DNA of 64,000 nucleotides from an uncultured Clostridia bacterium (GTDB lineage: Bacteria; Bacillota; Clostridia; Christensenellales; UBA1242): NCBI GenBank assembly GCA_944381135.1, contig CALWJY010000013.1, forward strand, positions 39,957 through 103,956, given 5' to 3'. Shown in pieces: positions 56,966 through 64,000 of the stretch (its first letter is position 1; the number at the start of each line of letters is the position of its first letter). The position numbers and the translations under genes were made by a program. The notes below the pieces were generated by a model. It saw nothing but the letters and a program-made list of their open reading frames with translations. It was not told where the DNA came from and did not search any database.

Positions 56966-57874
56966 TTGAAAGATTTTAATGATGAAGATTTCATTAGATA
57001 TAGTGACAAGAAAGTCAAGGAAGAGACGCACAACCTTGCTTTCTATCTTGCCACGCGAATTTCGTTTTACATCATTTTGCTTTTCTTTGCAATTTTCTTT
57101 TGTTGGTACACAGTCTTTGTCAGCACTCACAGTTTTTATGCTGTTTCTGGTCCATCCATGATGTCCACCTTAAATGGAGACATCACAGACGAGATGTTGC
57201 ACACGGAGGATGTCAGCGATGTTTCATATGACGCCGTATATGTTGACAGATTCACAAGTCCAAAAATTTTTGACATCATTGTTGTTTCGCGCCCCGGCAC
57301 AACAAGCATTGTGAAAAGGCTGATGGCAACGGCTGGAGACTATGTCACAATTGCCAAAACAAGCGATGCTGATGGAGGAGAGCATTTTGTGTTCTATCGC
57401 ATTCCAAATGGTTCCGATTTAACCACTTTCACAGATGAAGATGCAGAGGTTGACGAGTTGAGTGGTGCGAATGGCTATTCAATCTACAGTGCTGAAGATT
57501 GGAATGCTGAAAGGTCGACATACAGCATTAATGTTGACGGATTTTCAGATTTTTCCTATGAAGATAACTTTTTCTACACATTTTTGGCAGATTTCTTCAT
57601 TGGACAAGAAAGCGGGAATGGAGATTATGAATATGAATTTGAATATCACGTTTCTTCTCAAGGACTTGTCTATGTGAGAGTGCCTGAAGGGCAGTTTTTC
57701 TATATGGGCGACAATCGCGGACACAGCACAGACGCGCGCGAAAATGGTTTTATGAATGTGGACAACATTGTGGGAAGAGCGGAATTTATTGTCTATGACT
57801 ATAATTTCGGCAACAGACTTTGGGAGGTCATCAAGTTCTATTTCCGAGAAATCGAGAAATTTTTTGCAAGATAG
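56966..57874 (+). CDS. lepB: Signal peptidase I
   Basis: The start is taken as TTG 56966, five bases after GGAGA; a TTG at 56954 overlaps the site. The 302-residue enzyme cleaves signal peptides of secreted proteins. One membrane span (about 30-55) precedes SGPSMMSTL with catalytic Ser64; the general base Lys117 is in SIVKRLMATAGD; FYMGDNRGHSTDAREN is the third signature. An acidic, Tyr-rich insertion of about 80 residues (about 140-220) enlarges the beta domain relative to typical Gram-positive SipS. Confidence 0.92.
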   Translation: MKDFNDEDFIRYSDKKVKEETHNLAFYLATRISFYIILLFFAIFFCWYTVFVSTHSFYAVSGPSMMSTLNGDITDEMLHTEDVSDVSYDAVYVDRFTSPKIFDIIVVSRPGTTSIVKRLMATAGDYVTIAKTSDADGGEHFVFYRIPNGSDLTTFTDEDAEVDELSGANGYSIYSAEDWNAERSTYSINVDGFSDFSYEDNFFYTFLADFFIGQESGNGDYEYEFEYHVSSQGLVYVRVPEGQFFYMGDNRGHSTDARENGFMNVDNIVGRAEFIVYDYNFGNRLWEVIKFYFREIEKFFAR

Positions 57875-57884
57875 GCAATTTTGT

Positions 57885-57914
57885 TTGCAAAATATTGATG
57901 TTTTGTGGTATGAT
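57885..57914 (+). promoter_or_regulatory. Promoter of the HU gene
   Basis: TTGCAA, 18-base spacer, TATGAT; 48 bases before ATG 57963. Confidence 0.65.
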
Positions 57915-57962
57915 GAAAGTAGCATAAATAAATGCAAAAACATCATCAAAAGGAGAATTATT

Positions 57963-58238
57963 ATGAATAAAGGTGAGTTCATTAAGGCAGTTGCTGAAAC
58001 AGCAAATTGCACACAGAAAGACGCTGGCGTTGTGTTTGATGCAATCATTGACACAATTGTAAGCGAACTTAAAAAAGGAGAGAAAATTCAAATTCCTGGA
58101 TTTGGTTCTTTTGAAATTGTTTCAAAACCAGCAACAACAAAAATCAATCCTTTGACAAAGAAGCCTGTTAAGGTTGCTGCGTGCAAAGCACCTAAATTCA
58201 AATTTGGCAAAAGCTTCAAAGCTCAATTCAATGCCTAA
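57963..58238 (+). CDS. hup: DNA-binding protein HU
   Basis: A 91-residue nucleoid protein with AAAAGGAG before ATG. MNKGEFIKAVAE, FDAIIDTIVSELKKGEKIQIPGFGSFEI and INPLTKKPVKV match HU. The beta-arm is slightly altered: the usual ARxGRNPxTG reads TTKINPLTKK, with intact Pro for DNA intercalation. Own promoter and bidirectional terminator. Confidence 0.96.
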   Translation: MNKGEFIKAVAETANCTQKDAGVVFDAIIDTIVSELKKGEKIQIPGFGSFEIVSKPATTKINPLTKKPVKVAACKAPKFKFGKSFKAQFNA

Positions 58239-58264
58239 TTTGGTTTGAAAATTCATCTTATCAA

Positions 58265-58295
58265 AAAAACATCATCTTTTGATGATGTTTTTGTC
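58265..58295. terminator. Bidirectional terminator between HU and rubrerythrin
   Basis: AAAAACATCATC/GATGATGTTTTT with a TTTT loop, flanked by A and T runs. Confidence 0.88.
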
Positions 58296-58317
58296 TTTTT
58301 TATTTGCAAATTTCAAA

Positions 58318-58923
58318 TTATTCGTGTTGGTCCTGAAGTTCTTTTTCAAAATCAATGATGACGTAGCCTTGTGGCATGTTGCACAGAGGACATTCTTTAA
58401 ATCCGTCTTTTGAAATTGAAACATATCCGCAATTTGAGCATTTCCATTCTGTTGGCGTGTCGCGTCGATACATTTTCCTTTTGGAATAGAGAGAGGCAAG
58501 ATATTTCAAGATTTGGTGGTGAGTTGCTTCCACATTTGCCACCATTTCAAAAGATTTGGCAATGTCGGCAAAGCCCTCATCTTTTGCAATGCGGGCAAAA
58601 CTTGGATATATGTTGTTGGCTTCGGCCTCTTCAATTTTGCTTTCTTCCAACAGACTGCTTTCAAGTTTTGGTTCGTCAAAAGGAAAGCCTGCCTCAATTG
58701 AGATGTTTTTGACACTTCCACCGCTATTGTTTAGAATGTGGTCATAGAAAACTTTGGCGTGTGCCATCTCATTCTTTGCCAGCGTTTTCATGGTGTCAGA
58801 CAAGAATTTTTGTTGGTCTTGAAGAGCCATTTTTGACATAAATTGATATCTTGCTCCTGCTTGGCATTCAGCTGAAAAAGAACGCGCAAGATTTGTTTTT
58901 GTCACACTTTCGTTAAAATCCAT
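58318..58923 (-). CDS. rbr: Rubrerythrin
   Basis: A 201-residue peroxide-reducing non-heme iron protein of anaerobes; AAAAGGAG precedes ATG. The ferritin-like domain supplies diiron ligands in ECQAGARYQF, NEMAHAKVFYDH, EEAEANNIYPSF and VEATHHQIL. The C-terminal rubredoxin-like domain has WKCSNCGYVSISKDGFKECPLCNMPQGY with two CxxC pairs. Suggests an obligate anaerobe coping with oxidative stress. Confidence 0.94.
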   Translation of the reverse strand: MDFNESVTKTNLARSFSAECQAGARYQFMSKMALQDQQKFLSDTMKTLAKNEMAHAKVFYDHILNNSGGSVKNISIEAGFPFDEPKLESSLLEESKIEEAEANNIYPSFARIAKDEGFADIAKSFEMVANVEATHHQILKYLASLYSKRKMYRRDTPTEWKCSNCGYVSISKDGFKECPLCNMPQGYVIIDFEKELQDQHE

Positions 58924-59007
58924 GTTTAGAATCTCCTTTTAAATTTTTTGATTGATACACATCTTAATATTGACTTAAATATTCCTTTTAAAACATTTGC
59001 TTTTTTT

Positions 59008-59036
59008 TTGTTTTTTGTTTAGAATAATATTATAAT
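59008..59036 (+). promoter_or_regulatory. Promoter of the CYTH-like gene
   Basis: TTGTTT, 17-base spacer, TATAAT; about 47 bases before ATG 59084. Confidence 0.5.
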
Positions 59037-59083
59037 TAATTTGACAATGCCTAAGATGGACTTAAGACAATTGAGGAGAGGTT

Positions 59084-59887
59084 ATGTTTATTGGAGATAA
59101 GGGAAAACCAAACAAATTCCACAGTGTGCGAAGAAATTATGACATTGTCATTGACAATGAAAAATTCACTTTGCAGAAATTGATGACAAGGCTTGGGTTT
59201 TATACAATCATAAATCAAGGCAAATTCAAGGAAACTGAAATTGTCTATGACACCGAACGCAAACTTTTGAGTGGTGCAGGCTTGATTTTGCGAAAAAAAA
59301 TCACTGCAAAGAGGGTCTATTTTTCGCTTGTCAGGATAAGTTCCATGAGTAATGTTGAAAACCGAGAGAAAAAATCTTTTCTTGGTGAGTGCGAAGAAAA
59401 AGACCAGCCAAGCGATTTTCCTGTGCAAATTGCCACGGAAATCAACCGCATTTTCAACAATGTTTTCACAATTGACTTAGTTGATGTGGTGAAGCACAGT
59501 TCGCCATACATTAAATATGAAATTGTTGGCAATAAATATAAAATTGTCAGCGGAACAGGTTATGAGGCAGAAATTTCGTTTGAAACCTTAAAAATCAAGG
59601 ATTTACGCACTGGTGTCAGAGCAAAAAAACGCAATTTTTCATTAAAAATGGAGATTGACCCAAACTATGCAAAGGAAAGAGAGCAAATTCTTTACACAAT
59701 TGAAAGGTGGTGCAAAGAACTTGTGTTTGTCAACCGAAACCGATTTGAAATTGCTGAAGTTGCAGTGAGGATCCCTGAAGTTAAAGAAGAAGACGGAAAG
59801 AAAGGTTCAAACGCAGATCAAAATAAGAAAAGAAAAAGCAGAAAAGAAATCAAACAAGAGTTGGAGCAAAATCAAGAAGGGGCATAA
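59084..59887 (+). CDS. Possible CYTH-like domain protein
   Basis: A 267-residue soluble protein with GAGGAGAGG before ATG. Residues about 28-75 (LMTRLGFYTIINQGKFKETEIVYDTERKLLSGAGLILRKKI) resemble the Y-DT-x-L-x-LR core of CYTH triphosphatases or their polyphosphate-binding relatives, but the N-terminal ExExK metal motif is missing or altered. A second half has alternating strands with many Lys/Arg, and the tail (about 235-267) is a Lys/Glu-rich disordered stretch. The assignment is tentative; an unknown family is equally possible. Confidence 0.6.
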   Translation: MFIGDKGKPNKFHSVRRNYDIVIDNEKFTLQKLMTRLGFYTIINQGKFKETEIVYDTERKLLSGAGLILRKKITAKRVYFSLVRISSMSNVENREKKSFLGECEEKDQPSDFPVQIATEINRIFNNVFTIDLVDVVKHSSPYIKYEIVGNKYKIVSGTGYEAEISFETLKIKDLRTGVRAKKRNFSLKMEIDPNYAKEREQILYTIERWCKELVFVNRNRFEIAEVAVRIPEVKEEDGKKGSNADQNKKRKSRKEIKQELEQNQEGA

Positions 59888-59900
59888 ATTGCCTCTTTTT
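59876..59900 (+). terminator. Probable terminator of the CYTH-like gene
   Basis: GGCA/TGCC stem with flanking G-T/A-T extension, followed by CTCTTTTTT. Overlaps the stop codon. Confidence 0.55.
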
Positions 59901-60117
59901 TATTTTTGTTTTTTGGTGAAAAAAGTTTCTTTTTGTGCCGATTTAAGTTAAAAACATTCAATTTCAACAGATTTGTTTTTTTTGCAAAATTTAAACCAAT
60001 TTTTCAAGCAAATCCATTCAATTCTTCAAACAAAGTTTTGCTTTTTTAAATTAAAATTGAAATCAAATTCGTGGTTTTGAAAGCATAAAGTTTCTGCTTG
60101 TCCGCATAAAATGTAGG

Positions 60118-61710
60118 GTGAAGAAAAAGCAAAAATTGAATTTCAGCACAAAACTTTGTTATGGAATGGGGAATTTGGGATATGGCTCCATGGGACAGAC
60201 TGTCTCAAGTTTCATCATGTTTTTTGGGACAAGCGTGCTTGGCATACCTGGCATTTTGGTGGGCATTACAATTGCAATCACTTCACTTTGGGACGGGCTT
60301 TCGGACCCGTTGATTGGCTATCTTTCCGACCGCACGCGAAGCAAGCGTTTCGGCAGGAGGCTTGGGCACATGATTTTTGCAAGTTTTGCGCTTGCAATCA
60401 ACAACATATTGCTTTGGTCTTGCCCAATTTCTGACAACAATGCGGTGATGATTTTGTGGCTTTTGGTCTTTCTGCTTTTGCAGGAGACATTCAACACATT
60501 TTTTGCAACTCCATATTCCGCTCTTTGCATCGACATTGCACCGGACTATAACGACCAAACAAAAATGCAGGGGTTTAAAACAGTTTTCTACATCATGGGG
60601 TTGATTATGCCAAGCATTTTAATGTATTCTTTCATGCCGGCAGGCTCGGGAATTGGCACACAAGCACAATTTGACAAACAAGGCTACATCAACATCGCGC
60701 TTGTCAACTCGGCTTTGGTTTTGATTTGTGGTTTTGCCACCATAATTGGAACGCGTAAGCGCGTCCGCTCAATGCCGAACTATGATGAAGCATTGATTGA
60801 AAACGAAAGTGCTCAAGAAATGTTGCCAGAAAACGCAACTGAAAATAAAAACATAATTGAAGAAAAATTTGAAAAAGATGAAAAAGTTGAAAAAACAGCA
60901 AAAAATGGCGAAAAAACAAGAGGAAATCGCAAAAAAACAAGGAAAAACAAGTCAAACAAGAAGAAAAGTTTAAGTTTGATTATGGCTGGCTATGTTGAAA
61001 CATTCAAGAAAAAAGATTTTCGTTGTGTCATGCTTGGATATTCCGTCTCTCTCATTGCATCTGTTTTCATCACATCCGTGGGCATGCATCTTTTCACTTT
61101 TTGCTATCACTTTTCCAGCGTGCAGATTTCCACTCTCATGATTTGCCTTTTTGGCGGGGCAATTCTTTCGCAACTTTTGTGGGTTAATGTTGTCAAAGAG
61201 TATGACAAAAAACAGACGCTCATTTTTGCGCTTTGTGTCATGCTTTTTGGAATTGCCATGACAAGCATAACTTTTCTTTTCAGAACTTACACCACTCCAA
61301 ATGTCATTTTTTGGTATGTTTTGCCTTGCCTTTTCATTTGCGGAATTGGCTCGGGCGCGCTCTATTCTCTTCCGCATTCCATGTATGCAGATGTTGTCAC
61401 AATGGAACAATACAAAACAGGCACAAACAATGCGGGAAGATATACGGGATATTACACTTTCACCTACAATTTTTCAAACTCAATCGCACTTCTTTTCATT
61501 GGACTTTTACTTGATTTGGTGAAGTTTGACTCTTCTCAGCCTGTTCAAGCGCTTTCGGTGCAGACAGGGCTTGGGCGTATCGTCTTTTTCGGAAGCGCCA
61601 TTGCTCTGACCATTGCCATTTTGATTTTTTCAAAATATTCCATCAAGCGTTCGGATGTTTTGAAAGTGCAAATCAAGGCACATGAAAATGAAGAAAAACA
61701 ACAGCCATAG
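60118..61710 (+). CDS. GPH/MelB-type sugar-cation symporter (MFS)
   Basis: A 530-residue transporter with about 12 membrane segments. KLCYGMGNLGYGSMGQ at the N-terminus and WDGLSDPLIGYLSDRTRSKRFGRRLGHMIF form the family's helix 2 and loop 2-3 signature with the cation-site Asp. The C-terminal half shows YADVVTMEQYKTGTNNAGRYTGYYTF. A central loop of about 75 residues (about 220-290), rich in Lys, Glu and Asn, is longer than in MelB. Glycosides or uronides are likely substrates. GTG start without a good ribosome site, so the start is uncertain. Confidence 0.85.
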   Translation: MKKKQKLNFSTKLCYGMGNLGYGSMGQTVSSFIMFFGTSVLGIPGILVGITIAITSLWDGLSDPLIGYLSDRTRSKRFGRRLGHMIFASFALAINNILLWSCPISDNNAVMILWLLVFLLLQETFNTFFATPYSALCIDIAPDYNDQTKMQGFKTVFYIMGLIMPSILMYSFMPAGSGIGTQAQFDKQGYINIALVNSALVLICGFATIIGTRKRVRSMPNYDEALIENESAQEMLPENATENKNIIEEKFEKDEKVEKTAKNGEKTRGNRKKTRKNKSNKKKSLSLIMAGYVETFKKKDFRCVMLGYSVSLIASVFITSVGMHLFTFCYHFSSVQISTLMICLFGGAILSQLLWVNVVKEYDKKQTLIFALCVMLFGIAMTSITFLFRTYTTPNVIFWYVLPCLFICGIGSGALYSLPHSMYADVVTMEQYKTGTNNAGRYTGYYTFTYNFSNSIALLFIGLLLDLVKFDSSQPVQALSVQTGLGRIVFFGSAIALTIAILIFSKYSIKRSDVLKVQIKAHENEEKQQP

Positions 61711-61814
61711 TGCAGTTGTTTTTTTGAAATGTCTTTGAAGTGAATGGGCAGAAAATGAAAGACTGTATTACGAATGCCCTGAATATTTTTTGTTAAACTA
61801 TTTAAACTAAAATC

Positions 61815-62336
61815 ATGAAAAAGATTTTCAAATTTGTCTTGATTTTTGTTTTGTGCGTTTTTCCAACATTGTTTTTGGGAGGTTGTGGAGGAAAAGAACT
61901 TTCGTCTGCCACAATCACAAGAGACGATGCGCGCACGGGCGGAAGTTTAAGTTTTGTCTATGACAAGAATTTGCGAACAATTCAGATTGGCGGAGAAGGT
62001 GAAGTGGTGCAATATTCTTCCGAAAATTTGGGCAAGGGCATTGAAGAAGGGTGCAGAGTTGGTCTCAAAGTGACGGCGCCAGACGAAAGTCTCAATTTGG
62101 AAAATGCCACACTTGAGATGAATGGCGTGCACTATTCCTCCGGCGATTTTTTGGAAACAATCAATGGACAAAAACAACGCTTTTTCAACATCTATCCTCT
62201 TGTTTCTGAAAACGATGAAAAAATTAAGTTTATTGTTTGCTGGGAGGATGGAACAAAAGAGCAAGAATATGAAATCATCATCATGGACGGCACGCGTTTC
62301 ATGAACAAAGATGGCTCTGTCAGCGAGAGTCAGTGA
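61815..62336 (+). CDS. Small lipoprotein of unknown function
   Basis: A 173-residue protein with a lipoprotein signal MKKIFKFVLIFVLCVFPTLF then LGGC at about Cys24. The mature part is acidic and beta-rich. No family recognised. No ribosome site is visible before ATG; a TAAAAT box lies one base upstream, so the mRNA could be leaderless or the start may be further in. Its last codons (DGSVSESQ) run into a repeat palindrome that supplies the stop codon, so the original C-terminus may have been altered. Confidence 0.72.
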   Translation: MKKIFKFVLIFVLCVFPTLFLGGCGGKELSSATITRDDARTGGSLSFVYDKNLRTIQIGGEGEVVQYSSENLGKGIEEGCRVGLKVTAPDESLNLENATLEMNGVHYSSGDFLETINGQKQRFFNIYPLVSENDEKIKFIVCWEDGTKEQEYEIIIMDGTRFMNKDGSVSESQ

Positions 62337-62339
62337 CTC
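62327..62339. repeat. 13-bp palindrome, copy 9, overlapping a stop codon
   Basis: GAGTC-AGT-GACTC; the TGA within it (62334-62336) ends the lipoprotein gene. Confidence 0.75.
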
Positions 62340-62382
62340 TTTCTATTTTTTCACATTTTATGCAGCCCTATATAAACGACTC

Positions 62383-62469
62383 GTCATTCTGAGCCGACAT
62401 CGTTAGATGTCGTGTCGAAGAATCTCAGAGACCCTTCGACTACGCTCAGGATGACGGCATCATTGATGC
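62383..62469. repeat. Inverted repeat element followed by palindrome copy 10
   Basis: Left arm 62383-62426 with inner hairpin GACATC/GATGTC; right arm 62428-62458; arms nearly touch. It runs into GCATC-ATT-GATGC at 62457-62469. Confidence 0.85.
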
Positions 62470-62519
62470 GTTTTATTTTTTACATTTTGTTTTTTACACT
62501 CTTGTCTTTTAAACAGAAA

Positions 62520-62532
62520 GCGTCATGGACGC
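62520..62532. repeat. 13-bp palindrome, copy 11
   Basis: GCGTC-ATG-GACGC followed by TGTC, like copy 1. Confidence 0.75.
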
Positions 62533-62564
62533 TGTCAAATCTCAAACTCTTAATCATTCAAATT

Positions 62565-62637
62565 GTCATTCTGAGCCGACTTTTGAGATTGGTGTGAGAG
62601 AATAAAAAAGACATCAAAAGTCGCGTCGAAGAATCTC
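62565..62637. repeat. Left-arm repeat with enlarged inner hairpin
   Basis: GTCATTCTGAGCC ... GTCGAAGAATCTC with inner GACTTTTGA/TCAAAAGTC separated by 29 bases. A diverged inverse arm follows at 62651-62676. Confidence 0.8.
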
Positions 62638-62650
62638 GTTTTTTCTTTAT

Positions 62651-62676
62651 GGTTCTTCCACTTCGGTAAGAATGAC
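62651..62676. repeat. Diverged right-arm repeat
   Basis: Inverse of the arm: the minus strand reads GTCATTCTTACCGAAGTGGAAGAACC-like sequence, changed at several sites. Confidence 0.55.
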
Positions 62677-62694
62677 ATTCGGCAACAATTCTTC

Positions 62695-62734
62695 GTCATT
62701 CTGAGCCAGCCGACAGGCTGTGTCGAAGAATCTC
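62695..62734. repeat. Left-arm repeat with a third inner hairpin
   Basis: GTCATTCTGAGC then CAGCC/GGCTG hairpin then TGTCGAAGAATCTC. Confidence 0.82.
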
Positions 62735-62773
62735 AAAAAATTTATTTTTAATAACAACCGCTCCACATAAAAA

Positions 62774-62818
62774 GTGTCGTTGACACTTGAGCCCCTTCGA
62801 CTACGCTCAGGGTGACGG
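62774..62818. repeat. Palindrome copy 12 followed by a right arm
   Basis: GTGTC-GTT-GACAC at 62774-62786, then TTGAGCCCCTTCGACTACGC and CTCAGGGTGACGG. Confidence 0.8.
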
Positions 62819-62883
62819 TGGCGGTGTGAAACAATCAATCTCACTTTGAGAGTCGAGTCGTGATTAACGAGAAAAGGAAAGTT

Positions 62884-62910
62884 GAGACCCAACGGGCTAC
62901 GCTCAGGGAC
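62884..62910. repeat. Degenerate right-arm fragment
   Basis: GAGACCCAACGGGCTACGCT then CAGGGAC; partial match to the right arm. Confidence 0.6.
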
Positions 62911-62996
62911 ATAGATGAAAGAAAATGTGGCACAAAAAGACAACAAAAAAACATCTCGGATGAGATGTTTTTGCTTTATGCTTAAATTGTAGGGCG

Positions 62997-63371
62997 TTAT
63001 CTGATGAACATTCTGACTGCTTGACGGATGCTTTCGCCTGCAGTGTTGTCGATTTCAAAAACGCCGAATGCATCAAGAATTGCTGGCAAGAATGTGTTAA
63101 AGAACAAAATCAGGACAATAACAACAACAATCGACACAATGATGTTGACAAGTCTTTTCTTGTTTTCATCACGTTGTTCTGCAGAATCTGCTCTTGCCAT
63201 TTTTATGCCGACATAAACAGCATAAATTCCACCAGCAGCACCAACAAGTGCAAGAACTATCCAAAGTACTGTTGAAAGCGTACCCATCAAGGATTCAACC
63301 CAATCCCATTGATAAGCATCTCCCTGTGCTTTTCTTAATTGTTCAAACAAACCACTCCAACTGAAATTCAT
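62997..63371 (-). CDS. TrbC/VirB2-like pilin-type membrane protein
   Basis: A 124-residue protein with two membrane segments (about 30-55 and 73-97) joined by the cytoplasmic loop GIKMARADSAEQRDENKKRLVN, which is the pattern of pilin-like TrbC/VirB2 or Mbov_0395-type proteins of type IV secretion and related systems. No signal peptide is required by this class. No other secretion or conjugation genes are near, so it may be an orphan. A promoter lies upstream. Confidence 0.7.
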   Translation of the reverse strand: MNFSWSGLFEQLRKAQGDAYQWDWVESLMGTLSTVLWIVLALVGAAGGIYAVYVGIKMARADSAEQRDENKKRLVNIIVSIVVVIVLILFFNTFLPAILDAFGVFEIDNTAGESIRQAVRMFIR

Positions 63372-63459
63372 AGTCTTTGCCCTCCAATTAAAATTTTATT
63401 TTAATTTATTGTTTTCAAAACAAAGAAGAATATTCCTCTTTTGTTTCGATTACATGATT

Positions 63460-63487
63460 ATCATATCACATACAAAAAAAATCTCAA
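63460..63487 (-). promoter_or_regulatory. Promoter of the TrbC-like gene
   Basis: Minus strand TTGAGA, 16-base spacer, TATGAT; about 88 bases before the start. Confidence 0.6.
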
Positions 63488-63632
63488 AACGATTTTAACA
63501 AAAAAATATAAAAAATTTTAAATTATTTTTAAATTATTTTTTAATCGAGTTTTTTCGCAAGTGTTTTTCTTAATGAAAATATGATGAATTATGATTTAAA
63601 TAATTTTGAATTTAAATTCAAAAAACATTTAT

Positions 63633-63662
63633 TTGACAAAAATAAATAAAAAATGCTAAAAT
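63633..63662 (+). promoter_or_regulatory. Promoter of the ComF-like gene
   Basis: TTGACA, 18-base spacer, TAAAAT, 61 bases before ATG 63724. The remaining 63372-63720 spacer is AT-rich and holds no gene. Confidence 0.6.
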
Positions 63663-63723
63663 TTACATAAAAAAATTGATTTTTGATGATTTTTTGTTTT
63701 TATTTATTTTTTAAGGTGCGTTT

Positions 63724-64000
63724 ATGTCAGACAAAGGAAAAATAAACAAACGTCCTGTTGGGAAACTCAGTCCAATGGTGAAAATGGAAGTTGCAGTCAA
63801 GAAACTTGGCAAGTTTTTTGTTGACTTGCTTTTTCCAGAGGACTTGAAATGCGTATTCTGCGGAACTGACATCCCAAATTTTGATGAAAAGCCATATTGT
63901 GAAGAATGCGAAAAGAATTTACCTTTCAACAATGGACACAGATGTGAAATTTGCGACCAGCCAATTCTCAACGAGGCGACAATTTGTGATTTTTGTCAGA
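63724..64000 (+). CDS. comFC: ComF family protein, N-terminal part (cut by window edge)
   Basis: The first 92 codons are visible, starting with ATG after AAGGTG. After a basic lead (about 1-30) comes LLFPEDLKCVFCG, then CEECEKNLPF and HRCEICDQPI...CDFC: the paired CxxC zinc-ribbon region that opens ComFC proteins, phosphoribosyltransferase-like factors needed for DNA uptake in competent bacteria. The PRT domain would lie past the window. Confidence 0.82.
   Translation, partial: MSDKGKINKRPVGKLSPMVKMEVAVKKLGKFFVDLLFPEDLKCVFCGTDIPNFDEKPYCEECEKNLPFNNGHRCEICDQPILNEATICDFCQ

Noticed and set aside
48800-62910. CRISPR array
   Set aside because: The repeats are irregularly spaced, in both directions, vary in sequence and are not separated by uniform spacers; no cas genes.
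62647-62946. Minus-strand frame of 99 codons with HPERSRRG and RFFDTACRLAQNDE
   Set aside because: It is a translation of the inverted repeats, a common spurious call, and lacks a ribosome site.

Overview
The window reads as chromosomal DNA of a low-GC Gram-positive bacterium of the Clostridia type, probably an uncultured gut-type lineage. Evidence: AT-rich intergenic DNA, strong AGGAGG-like ribosome binding sites, TTGACA-17-TATAAT/TATGAT promoters, Cys-lipobox lipoproteins without outer-membrane genes, SigH in the mrnC-rlmB-sigH order known from Bacillus, a Spo0A-type DNA-binding domain, and Mini-RNase III. Many genes start at ATG after a TTGGAGAAA-type Shine-Dalgarno, so an in-frame TTG inside the Shine-Dalgarno often gives a falsely early start; starts below are corrected for this. 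The exact taxon cannot be fixed from the sequence.

Layout. 1-21 kb (mostly + strand): the edge of a Spo0A-C-like gene, tRNA-Ser, a SAM methyltransferase, an inactive-IrrE/Fic fusion, a membrane glycosyltransferase, two lipoproteins (glycosidase-like and metallophosphoesterase) sharing a beta domain, tRNA-Leu beside a scrambled tRNA-Leu remnant, a GNAT protein, an RlmD-like rRNA methyltransferase, and a two-gene unit encoding a secreted 311-aa protein and a 2170-aa repetitive surface protein. 21-45.7 kb (- strand): metG, hisS, helD, gyrA, DUF488, two MazG-like genes, gyrB, (+ strand tRNA-fMet), a membrane protein, glnS, sigH-rlmB-mrnC, ychF and a 1961-aa repeat/coiled-coil membrane protein. 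45.9-64 kb (mostly + strand): secA, an unknown gene, rpsF-ssb-rpsR-rpmE, a DUF1385-PrmC fusion overlapping prfA, a small Cys-containing peptide gene, ArsR regulator, queH, signal peptidase I, HU, rubrerythrin (-), a CYTH-like protein, a GPH transporter, a small lipoprotein, a repeat-dense 0.6 kb, a TrbC/pilin-like gene (-) and the start of comFC.

Most genes are housekeeping: tRNA charging, DNA topology, translation and its release-factor methylation, secretion (SecA, SPase I), and rRNA modification. The unusual material is (i) a family of 13-bp palindromes in intergenic spaces whose 5-bp stems vary but stay complementary, associated with a second inverted repeat family whose inner hairpins also vary with retained pairing; (ii) an inverted partial duplication of tRNA-Leu; (iii) several fusions and giant secreted or membrane proteins without recognised function; and (iv) a DnaA-box cluster upstream of hisS.
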